DNA of 64,000 bases from Polyodon spathula (Eukaryota; Chordata; Actinopteri; Acipenseriformes; Polyodontidae). Of the stretch, positions 53,401-64,000 are shown in pieces; within the stretch, counting starts at the first letter, position 1; the number at the start of each line of letters is the position of its first letter. The stretch is from the NCBI RefSeq assembly GCF_017654505.1, contig NC_054552.1, positions 29,672,915 through 29,736,914 of the forward strand, written 5' to 3'. The translations under genes were made by a program, and so were the position numbers. Below the pieces are notes generated by a model that worked only from the letters and a program-made list of their open reading frames with translations, was not told where the DNA came from and made no database searches.

Positions 53401-54472
53401 AGACGGGAGCTGCAAGAAAGGCTAATATGTGTCAAAGCAATGGGAACACATCCTGTAATGCAGGTATACTTGAAAAAAATAGCAGCAGAAAGTAACTGGT
53501 AAATGAACACACAGCGACACAGTTTTAATAGATTAAACCATTGGGCTTTGCATTGTGAATAGTGCAGTGTTGTTAAAAGAGGCAGTGTGCTTGCAGTGTA
53601 TATACAGTGCCATGTTGTATGGGTTTTAACATACAGTACTGCCTGCCTTCAGTACATGCAGATTGCTATACGCTACCTAGCTCTCCAGTATGTAGCCTAA
53701 GGGTAGATAGTGATCCCATACTGTCTTCATGACAATCAATCAAAGGAGAAAGGACTTCAGAACTGGCAATAAACCAGCACCTGATAATTGACTGCTGCAA
53801 GTCCTTCCTAAAATATAAAGTGAATGAACAGGAAAAGCCTTTCTCGGTGTTGGTTGTAGACTGTGACTCTCTTGCTGGTAAGAAGGCATTGCAAGTATTA
53901 ATGTAATGGTCTTGGGCGTTTCCACCCACAATCACACAGGAAGCAACAGTCAGATGTTACCGTCTATTCATATCTCCCTTCTATTGCTGCAAGCACAAGA
54001 GCCTGAATGTGACAAGCTGAGAGAATCAGCTGCATCCTTTCCTCTGCAAAACTGCACCATTAACAATGCCGTTTCGTCATGTATTCATAACTGCTTCAAC
54101 TGCAGAACAATCTAGATAATACGTAAAGGCAAGATGAGAACTGGAAATATTAGCCATCTCTTGAGCCTGGTTAATAAACCTATATAAAATAAGCATGCAT
54201 TTTTAAAAAAGACAGCTATGCTTCTAGAGATGAACTACACCAGGGCACACATTAGTTAACAAATATCATCATAAAACTCTTTCAGAAACACCCTTGTGAG
54301 TGAACAGCTGCTCTTAATTCTGAGCACACACAGAGCACTGTTTACTGTCACAAATGTCTTGAATGGCAGATTTATTTTTCTGTCTTGATATCTTTGTTGA
54401 TTTTGGAAGGCCATCTGTGTAATTTAGACTGTCCAGCCCCTGCTGCGTCTGTGTACATTGCTGTTCAGTGAA

Positions 54473-54499
54473 GGGGAGGGAGGAGGGGGGAGGAAAGGG
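54473..54499 (+). other. G-rich quadruplex motif
   Basis: Four G runs of three or more separated by loops of at most six bases (GGGGAGGGAGGAGGGGGGAG followed by GAAAGGG). It is followed within 25 bases by a GATA-type GCTGATAAGA and a RUNX-like CTGTGGC. Any regulatory role is inference. Confidence 0.5.
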
Positions 54500-57400
54500 T
54501 GGTTGAAGCTGATAAGATTCCTGTGGCCTTCACCCTGAATCAGCTAACTACAGGCTGTGTTGGGCTTAGCTGTTTGTAATACAGCAAAACAGTCTAACCT
54601 CTGCCTGCTAGGATTTAATGAGTGTCCAAATCCAGCTGCATAACAGACTAGCTCAACTCAACTGTTTTCAGCCCCGTTGTTTGGTTAGCCTTACATGGGA
54701 GTAAATAACCCTATCTAAAAACTAGCCAGCTGTCTTTTCTGGTAAGCAGCTTACTGCTGTTAACAGCCTACAGCACTGAGGTCAGCCACAGCCTCACATA
54801 GTAACCAGTCTGCTCCTCCCTGACCACACAACCTGCAAGCTTCAGAGGTTTCATTAGCATGGCTCCTTATGCTTGCTAGGTTAAACATATCTAAACCACA
54901 ACTTAAAGACACTATAACCGGGCAGACAGGTGCCTGTGCCTCTATTGCACAAGACTATTTCAGTCAAGGTTAGAGAAATTGTGTTACATACCTATCAGTG
55001 GCCTTTCAGGCATTTTACTGTCATCCTGTTGCATTGCAAATGCACCTAAGCCCTTGTGGACATGTTGCACGAGTGGCTAAACAAAAGTTGTAACAGATAT
55101 TTCACAGGACATAGCACACATCCACATATCAGTGCCTGCTCCTTATTTGCATGAGAATGCGGTTCATTGGTCCCTTGAAGTGGCGGTTGCTAGCACAGCG
55201 TGATCCCTGTGGAAAATGTACAGTAGGGTGTAAACAAGAGCGACTCACATTGTTTCTATATCACGGATTACTGAGTGGAAACTAAAATTCTCACGCTCAG
55301 AAATTTTCATGCAGGTAGGTATATAAAGGATATAATATGACAAGCCTTGAGGTGTTCTGATACATTAGCACTCTACTGTACAATATACTGCCATACACAG
55401 TACCTTATCAGGTGGAAGACAGCCTCATGTAAATAAGTGCAAATGCACATTTCCTTCTTATGCTGATGACAAAAGGGATCCAGAAATTTTTTTTTTTACA
55501 AGAAACTGAAAGTTGGAGGTAGAAAAGCAGCTTCTCAAGTAAAGTGAGGTGATTTCAGTATGAGGAGCTTGACCGTATTTAACAGCATTCTCAACACAAC
55601 AGTTTGTGGTGAAAACAAGGCTGCCTTTATTTAGACATGCTTTACACAGCAACAAGTTTTAGATTTTTTTTTCAGAATTACTAAAGACAAATAAAATCTT
55701 GTTATTAGTACATGCCTTTTTATTTTACAGTACAATATATTACATAACAGTGCTATATATTTTTTTTTTTAAATAAATAGTTTATCCGATATATTTTAGT
55801 CACTGCACGCATGAATAAAATACTTTTATTTTTCTTACCCAATAAACAATGTTGAGGTTTGAACACCCATTTTGTGTTATTAGCTTCCTGTCTAAAATAC
55901 CTTCATCTATCTACTCTCTCCAGCTAACAGTTTCAGTGAAAAGACTGCCGGCTGCAAAGGATAGTAAACTTCCTTTGCTCACTAAATAGGCAAAGTATTC
56001 TGGGTAAAACCTGAAGACCGATTCAGTCGAACATACAAAAGCATTTCATTTTTTCACCTGAATGGGATCAACAACAGAAAAAAAACTATGCAGGTTGTAA
56101 AATAAAAAAATAATAATAATAATAAATGTATAGTAAACTGAAGCATGTCTGCAAACCATATGTGTCCTGGAATAAAGCAGACGTTGTGAAGTACAGTACT
56201 ACCCTGCAATAACACTAGCATATAAGCGCTTTCAATATGGTTCCTCGTAGCTACCCAGTTGTATTAATCTCACCTAGAGAAGAGACTCTGACATAGCGAT
56301 AAAGTGAAACAAAACTTTTCAAATAAACTTTTCAAACTAAAAGCGTAGTCAATGTTAATGCAATACTGGCCTGTTTGTGTACACAGCAGCAGGTTTGACA
56401 GTCCCAGACACCATTGTAACACAACAGGTTGTTGCCTCACTTCAGTCACACAGCTTGGAAACTGACACCGTGATAAAATACAAGTACAGCCTGGAGTCAT
56501 TTTTGAATTGCAAGACAATTGTCCAAAAAGAGAACCTGCTTTGTTTCTGCTAAATTACATTGCCCCTGATGTAAACATACATTAAAGTAGCTTTTTCTTT
56601 TACATATCTAATGCTAAGGCGTTGAGGATTATTTAAGCACAGCTTATACAAACGCACATTGTTAATGGTTGGAAAGGAAGACTTTCCATCTCAGTTTTCT
56701 ATATACAGCAAATACAGTTTTAAATATCTTTCCCTAGTTTTCTTCATTAGGCTGTCACTATAGTATACAGACTGCTATTTATAACTCATAATTCATTCCA
56801 GCTAGTTCCTGTATATGATTAATACATATATCTGCTACATGATTTTGTGTATGATAATTAGTAATTAGGATAATTAGTACATTATAAGCCAACTATTGTT
56901 TTTGATGTTTGTTTTTTAAATAGTGTAATATAATATCACACAATGAATATACCACACCCACGTACTGACTCGTATTACTGATTATACAAAGGATAGGATT
57001 GTTGCTCATTTGTACATCAAACTAGTATACAAAAAAATCTTTTCCAGGGTGATAACAGTCACTCGGCCTCTTTGGATGCTATTGTGAAAACAAAGCCCCT
57101 CAAAATGAAACTTGCTAAGTGGAGGCCCCCATGATTCTAGAATACCAGCAGGGGTCCTACAGCGACACCCAGAAGTGATACTGTATTAACTGCATAACAT
57201 GGGGCCCCTATCATACTGAGCAGGAGATCTGTAACTGAGAGTCCCGCTATTGATTGTAGGCATCGGAGCACATGATATCAATAAATGAACCCTCTACCCC
57301 CCAAAAAACCTTCCTTATGACACTACAGGTCTTTAAAGTGTATGTTTACATATTAAAACTGCTTAGGGAACATGCTCACTGCAGAATACACTTTGACATT

Positions 57401-58156
57401 GGTTTAGTTACACACCGGATACAGCATTTGTGCTATACGGTGTTCAACATCACACCAGTATTAACAGAGTTGCCTAACATTCAGCTAAACCATGCTGATA
57501 GCAGCTTCTGTTGTAGAAATTAGATGTGATTATGGTGTTTAGGCTTTTAACTTAAAAACCTATGCAATTTTCGGTTTATACATGCACAACATGACAAAAA
57601 AACCCTCCTGTAATTTGCCTATAAAAATAACAAAGTAGGCCTTCTAAACATTTCTGGTATATATAAAAATGACAAAAAATACCGTATTGAAGCTCACTCA
57701 CATCCAGTTCAGTACTTTTTCATATTCTTACACCATTAATTTCATGCAATTTAATGAACTACTTGGCAGACTATTACTTTCCATGACTTTAATTAATGGC
57801 TGTGAATTTTATTAGCATGCCTCTGCCACAGAAAGAACTGCCCCTTATCCTAAGGAAAACATTAAAATATCAGTTAGTACTAACCATTTACAAAGATAAA
57901 CTTATACTTCATTATATTTGAGAAATCTGTACAGCGTTAGTAATTCAGTGTTTACAATGACTTAATGCAAATATATACTTAATATGCATGTGAAATTATA
58001 CCAGTAATCCAGATGAAATGGGTAATATAAGTGTAACATATGAGGTTAAGAATTTCTTGTGCAACAATAATGGGTATGTCTACAGCTCCTTATTAGAAAA
58101 TAATTAATGTACACCCTCATTTTTATAATTTACATGAATTGCTTTATAAAAAACAG

Positions 58157-60699
58157 TCAACAGCTTTTCCTCCTTTCATTTTTTTCTGTTCTGTTTTCTT
58201 TTATATTCTTTACTTCTTGTAAGACCTCATTGGCTTGCCTCAGCTTTTCCAAAGCCTTGTTCAGGATCTCCTCTGGTGACTCTCCTATCTGCGGTGACTT
58301 ACCCGCTAACATCCCTTTGCTTCCATCAGCTGCCAGGGATTCCTGAAGGAGCGCCTCTGTTTTTTCAAGTTCCCAGGCTATATTGTTTTGCAGTTCATCC
58401 AGATCATTGATTTCAGACCCTAAACCGGGTTCTTGAAGCGGTTTGTTTTGCACTTTAACTTTGGATTCGGACAACAGATCGCCCAAAGAAGCAAATTTGA
58501 CTTTTGACACATATTTCAGAGGCACAGGGGGGCGTGTGTCTAACTGTCGTTTCCTGGTTTCTTGTTGCCATTGATGGCCATCTAAAGATGTTCTGTTCGC
58601 ACCTTGAATGATTTCATGCTTCAGTTCCTCAGTAGAAGCAGCAGGATCACTTTTGTGGGACATCCCTTCCTTGAGGCTTTGCTCAGTGTTCTCTGGTGTG
58701 TCAGCTGGGTCTTCACTTGATTCCTCATCCAGATTTTCCCTGCTACCATATAGGGCTATGGTTGAAGCTCTGATGTCGCCATTGTCAGATTCACCTTCAG
58801 AATTACTGGTTTGGGCACCATCTTTTAACTGCCCTTCTTCATCTTCAAACACAATCTTAGGAAGAGGTACTGGGTCGCCAGGGGAAGGAGTGACAGATGA
58901 TCCCTCTGGTTTTGAAGCAAGCAGAACATCTACAATTGGTTCAGGTGGATTCAGAACTTCTTCTGAAACAGGAGTGTCTTCTACCTTTTCTTTAGCTGTT
59001 GGGGGGCTTGTAATATTTTCTTTAGGAGCAAGGGGTTTCATAACTTCCTTTGCAGGTGTGGTATCTACTGAAACCTTGTTGGTATCTGGTGGGATGGTTT
59101 CTTTAGGGGGCTTCTGCTTCTTCTTAGGAGGACCAGGAGGGGCAGAGTTATTTTTGACAGTTTCTGGAGATGGGTCTTTTGGTGTTGCAGGCTGTACAGT
59201 TTCCTCAACGGTACCAACTTCAGCAACTGGAATATCTTCAGCCTTCTCTTTAGTAGGTTGAATTTCCTTAGAGAAAGGCTCTGGGGTTCCATCCTGAGCA
59301 ACAACAGGAACTTCCGCAGAATCCTCTGTTACACCAGCTTGAGGACTTGGTTTATTTTCTTTTGAAGGAATAACTGGTTTGAGATCTTTGCTGGGTGGAG
59401 ATGGGGGAGGTTTGTCTTCAGAAGTGCTGCTTGGTTCAGTAGGAGGTGCCGGGGGCTCAGAAGCGTCTTCAGGAAGACTGCTATGAGCAGGAGCATCTTC
59501 TGTCTCTTTGTCAGTTGCTGGAGGGCTTTGTTTCTTCAATTTGGAAGGAGGCATGGGTGGCTTGAGCACTTTGTCAGGTGGAGAAGGAGGAGATGAATGT
59601 TCGCTGACCGTGTCTTTAGAAGTGATGTCTGGTTTGGTAGGGGGCGTAGGCAGCTCTACAGTTTCAACGTCTTCTGACTCCTCTTCAGTTTCTTCAGGGT
59701 TGGGTTTGTTTTCTTTCGAGGGAGGCATTGGGGGTTTGAAAACCTTCTTTGGAGGGGGAGCTGAATCCTCATCGGCAGTTTCTGTAGACAGAACCGCTGT
59801 GTCATTTGGAACAGGGGGGGTTCCATTGGGAGTGTTGTCCACAATGTCAAGATCCAGTCTCAGGATTCCATCTGACGAAGAGGTTGCCAGCTGAAACGTG
59901 TGAAAAGAATGAATACATTTTCTGGTCTAAAGCTTGATACTGATACAGACGCTTAATTTATACCAAAACGGCATTCATTTAAAACAAATTATAAAATGAT
60001 AAATACAAATCCTGATCCTATATAATCAGAAGCAAATATGCACCTTAAGCTTCTTGTTTGAATGAAACTACCTTCACACGTGAAAGAAACTCTCATTTCA
60101 TTGTTATTATGGCAGGTACTGCAAGGCTTACCTCCTTCATATGTATTCTTGTAGGCGGTCTTCGCGTTTGCTGCATTTTTGGTCTTGTGCGGGTCACATG
60201 TTCTAAAGAACAGCTTTCTACCTTAACCTAACAAAGCAATTCAATACATTATCTTAACCAAACCTAAACAAAAACATGCAGTACTTTAAATATTATTTTC
60301 TACATGCATGAACAGATATTCTAACTCCGCAATAAATACCGTTGCTACTTTCAAAGACCGTCCAGCCTTGGACAATCCTATCTCCTAGCTGTTGCTTTCC
60401 TGCTTTTATGAATACATTTAATCAGTTTCAACACATCCACCTTTTTCAAATTGGGATTCTCTTTTACATTAGCTAAATACTGAAGTGTCCGCATTAGAGT
60501 GCAATGAAAAAATAGCTCATTAAAACTGATTAACCAACCAGTTGCTTCTCGGATTTGTTTTGCAGAAAACTACAAAGCACAAGGAAACGGATACCTGATC
60601 AAAGACTTTATTTTTAGCTCTGTTGATCCCGTCACGAAGGGCTTTGATCCAGGCTTCCTTCTCTTCAGGATTCGGAGCTTGGAATTTGATATCATGTAC
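58157..60699 (-). CDS. plekho2: PLEKHO2, PH-domain protein, last three exons
   Basis: Three exons on the minus strand: 60699-60595, 60227-60132 and 59890-58157, all joining in phase 0, 644 residues in total. The first encodes the end of the PH domain (VHDIKFQAPNPEEKEAWIKA, LRDGINRAKNKVFDQ), the second ESCSLEHVTRTRP and RRPPTRIHMKE, as in human PLEKHO2. The last exon starts LATSSSDGILRLDLDI and is mostly a Pro/Lys/Glu-rich region (about 440 residues) before a conserved C-terminal part with KFASLGDLLSE and a leucine-heptad helix (ILNKALEKLRQANEVLQEV). The PH domain should bind phosphoinositides; in mammals the protein is prominent in myeloid cells and reported to promote macrophage survival. 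The GTG at 59842 is not a start. Most of the PH domain and the start codon lie to the right of the window. Confidence 0.93.
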
Positions 60700-63600
60700 C
60701 TAGAAACCAAAATGATATAGCGGTTAGCCATTGGGAGGCTTGGAATTGAAATATTATGGACTTGAACTCTGAGATTTCTTGACCAATAAGCCTAACAATG
60801 CACAATTAAGCGCAATGCACCCTTTGCCAGTCGGATTACTCTGTTCATCATGTCAGAAAGAGTCAAACTGAAGAGAGTGTTTTCATTGTCACAGTTCTAA
60901 AACTACACCATCAACATACCTTTAATACAGTGAGTTCAGTGTATAGTAATATTTGTAGGTTAAAAGTGTTAGAGCTTCTAAAAAAAAAGTAATAAACTTG
61001 CACCCCCATCCATCTTTTGTTTCGTCATTAAATCATGAAGGATTTATAACAGGTTTTAGTGCTGTCACACATCATCCATATTTGTAAAGGGAATAGTTAT
61101 TGCAGGTTTTATGGATTCATTACGGCTCTCCATCTGCTTCTCAATCATACATTTCTAAAAACGAACATAGAGGAAGTGTCTTTACCCTAATAAACTTAAT
61201 GGCGTGTTGGAAATCTTTTTCTATTAACTGTCTTGTGATTGTGACACTAAACTAAAAGCAATCAAAAACAAATACAATTTTTTTAAGCATGTTTTTGCAT
61301 GGCATAAGACTACTATTGGTTTGTACTTTGTGGTTTCTATCCCAAGGAACTTCTAACTAGAAAACTTTACATAATTTTCAGAATAATTTATAGTCACATT
61401 GCATCTCTGTTTCTGAAGTTTTACTAACCAGCCAAATAACAGAAATGCAATCTATAAAGTAATTAGGATTCAGCAGTGTGGGGATTCTAACTGACCAAGC
61501 TGAGAGCTCTTTTTGAGACTGTATAAGTTAGACTGAGCTGCAGTCCAATAAGGTCTTTGTTACTTTTAAAAACATCACACATAGTAGTTGCCAAAGCTTC
61601 ATAATTAGATTCTAAGGTTGCCAGGGCTAACTTAGCATGTCAGCCAATTGTGACCAGTTTTCTATTGTAGCTCTAAGGATCAATTGCCAGCACTACTAAG
61701 ACTTGAAATCTTAATAAAAACACTTCCTTGCTTAGATGTATACAGTATAAGCTATTCTTGTTACTTACTCTTTGTTCCCATAGGACAGTTGGAATGGGCT
61801 GATTTTCCCTTTGCCCTAATTAACCTGCGTTTATTTAAATGTCCCAATTGAGGGGTCATGAAATAAAAAATATAGATAGCAAAATAAAATATGAAACAGA
61901 TGGAATTATTGAAAGTTTGAGAACTTTGACCTTACTAAGTCACGCCGAGTCACTATGGCACTTGTGAAAATAGGGCCATGTGTTACTGGAACAATTTTAA
62001 ATAATAATGGCTCATCTTAGCATGAATACAATGTTATTCAACACACAAACAAAAGATCAGCATCTATTTTATAAATGTATTTTGGCATCGTAAATGCGCA
62101 CATTTTTTAGTTATGTGTTAGCAAGTTTTTTTTTTTTTAAATGCATACAACCCAGTCAACCTTAGGACGTCAGCTGATGTTACAGCACAATTGTATTTAA
62201 TCCAGGTGTCGCTGAGTGAACAGGGATTTAAAATTTGCAAGAAAACCTTCCCATGACATCACTAGGGTTAAATCACATGCCGTCGGTTTAAAACGTTTCT
62301 GCCTACAGGTAATAGAAATGCATCCTGTACTCAATTCTCATGGTGTGACAGCTTTGGAACATTATGGTACAGCTGTGTGGGACGATTTACTGCAAGGTAT
62401 CAGCATTCCAATACAGTCCTGCTTGCGCTCTGAATAGTATGGAATCAAACAGGAGTAATAAAAACACATACTCAGGCAATAAAGACCTTCTGTGCAGAAT
62501 TAATTAAAATAACGCTGATCTTGAATAAAGAAACATTACTTTAAAACATGTTTACTGTGTCAGAATTACCAATATTCGCAATTCTCTTCACCATTGAAGA
62601 CATTTCTTCAGAAAGAAACTTGTACACCTTTCTTGTAGTATTACTGCTAAAGCAGAGCTTGCACACAGCAGCAGCAGGATGGCTGCTTAGTTCACAGCTT
62701 TTATAATGTTGAGAATGTTCTTTAACTATTAGAAATTCTGACCTTGCATGGATTAAAAGTTTAGTACACCTGCTCCAATCTGATCAAAATCAAACATGAG
62801 GTCAACGAGTTGAAGCCAAAGCCAGATTCTCTTGGCTTCTTGTTGTTTGCTCAAGCCACTGGACCAAACTGCAAAAGAATCCTGTTCAGCAGGCATTACT
62901 GTGTCATGTGACTGCTTCAGGACGGAAATGCTGCATGAGGCCAAAATCCAAATAAAAGGGGAAGTGGCTTGTATATTTTATGCAGCCCGTTTCATTTGCA
63001 AGTACATTCTCCATGTTTCCTTTCCATCTAATGTAGGCGTGAGACTAATGCAGACAGTGACGACTTTGTACACACAGCCAGTCTGATGCATTCAATGTGT
63101 GTGGAGAGTGCATTAACATTTTCAGCAGCTTTGCGAGAGCAGTGATGTTTTTATCTGTGGCAAGGTCCATCTTCTCCTTGTTATGAATTCAAGACATTCA
63201 CACACAGTACACATTCCATATACTGTACATGTTCCATATACTGTACAGTACTGTAGCTGTCCAACAGAGAAGGCTGGCAGAGTAGGTATGGAAAATGAAT
63301 TACCCTCTTATGCCAGCAGAGGATGGAACCTCTAGGTCATAATTAGGTCACTGACAAGTACAGCCTACAAATTCACTGTTACTGCTGTCTCTGGACCTGG
63401 CTTCTAGATAGCTTCCATTTTAGCTTGTCCTTTTTCCTTAATAAAGTGTGTTTTATGCGAAGATTTCATGTTCACGTGTCTATTTTCTAAACAAATGAAA
63501 GACTTATATTGGCTTTGGTCGGTTTAAAATGTATATATAGCAGAGATCTGAATCTTGTTTTCTTGCGCATTCAAAATGTGGAACCAAATGCACTGGTCTG

Positions 63601-64000
63601 TGTGTCTGTCTGAACCAGGGATCTGACAAGAGATGGACCGTTTCACAGCAACACTCACAGGCCTTCTTCAGGGTTCAGAGTTCACTTCCACTTTCTGTGC
63701 ATTACTTCTGCTTTTAGAAACCACTCTTTTATCATGTTCTTTAGAAGCAAAGTTAAACACACGGTTTTATTTTTATGCAGAGAGGCATAGCATTTGAAAC
63801 AAGACTGCCTGTTTGTGGCTGTTTTGATGAGGCCACAAATATTCCCTTCCTGGGTAAGTGTCAAAAAGACATATAAAAGTCACACATCACCAGGAGAGTG
63901 TGTGAAGAGCCTCGCTAGAGTACAGTACATGGAAAACCTGAGAAGGAAAATACAGAAAAGAGGTGTGTGACATCAACCACACAGAAGAGCCCAAACGGCT
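60700..64000 (-). other. Probable PLEKHO2 intron to the window edge
   Basis: The next upstream exon, which should encode the main PH strands, was not found in these 3.3 kb on the minus strand. The sequence is AT-rich with no long tandem repeat and no supported exon on either strand. Confidence 0.55.

Larger units (their letters stand above)
48848..58156. other. Region between ANKDD1A and PLEKHO2
   Basis: About 9.3 kb without a supported exon. It should hold the ANKDD1A promoter and any upstream exon (left), and the PLEKHO2 3' UTR (right, perhaps 55.7-58.2 kb). Simple repeats and a telomeric array are listed separately. The open frames of 60-130 codons have no domain or splice support. Confidence 0.5.

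Noticed and set aside
58608..59261. 217-codon plus-strand open frame
   Set aside because: It lies antisense to the long PLEKHO2 exon; the Ser/Gly-rich product is what Pro/Lys/Glu codons give on the other strand.
60588..60595. PLEKHO2 donor reads GTATCC, like a U12-type intron
   Set aside because: The rest (GTATCCGTTT) departs from the U12 consensus, and no TTCCTTAAC-type branch site precedes the acceptor at 60227. It is an ordinary U2 intron.

Overview
The window is vertebrate nuclear DNA carrying seven conserved protein-coding genes with GT-AG introns (and two GC-AG introns). In order: KBTBD13 (+, 5' end cut off by the window), UBAP1L (-), PDCD7 (-), CLPX (-), SPG21 (+), ANKDD1A (-) and PLEKHO2 (-, 5' end beyond the right edge). 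These seven genes lie close together on human chromosome 15q22. Protein divergence, short introns, many long (AT)n and (ATT)n tracts and a tRNA-derived SINE point to a ray-finned fish, perhaps a non-teleost such as a sturgeon or paddlefish. The organism is an inference; the gene identities are not in doubt.

Layout: 1-1197 KBTBD13, one open exon; 1198-4033 the facing 3' regions of KBTBD13 and UBAP1L; 4034-11925 UBAP1L, five coding exons, whose first intron holds a minisatellite and a probable solo LTR; 14116-17758 PDCD7, five coding exons; 20253-29193 CLPX, fourteen coding exons; 29194-31908 a head-to-head region serving CLPX and SPG21; 31909-36530 SPG21, eight coding exons, with a Tc1/mariner-type MITE in one intron; 38480-48847 ANKDD1A, sixteen reconstructed exons; 48848-58156 mainly non-coding DNA with trinucleotide repeats and a short interstitial telomeric array; 58157-60699 the last three exons of PLEKHO2; 60700-64000 probable PLEKHO2 intron.

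I assembled the exons by hand from splice sites, reading phase and similarity to remembered human proteins. Six genes read through cleanly where visible. ANKDD1A does not: its reconstruction has an in-frame TAG where a tryptophan is expected just before the death domain, and an 11-bp tandem duplication inside the death domain that puts the next exon out of frame. It may also lack its start codon. This copy looks inactivated or decaying, unless alternative splice sites nearby rescue it or the assembly is wrong. That is the main finding.

The genes do not form a single pathway: muscle Cullin-3 adaptor (KBTBD13), ESCRT-I related (UBAP1L), minor spliceosome (PDCD7), mitochondrial protein unfolding (CLPX), endosomal maspardin (SPG21), ankyrin/death-domain signalling (ANKDD1A) and a PH-domain adaptor (PLEKHO2). 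What links them is conserved synteny, with the KBTBD13-UBAP1L-PDCD7-CLPX block apparently inverted relative to human. I found no CRISPR array, operon, rRNA or intact tRNA, and no sign of an unknown multigene system.
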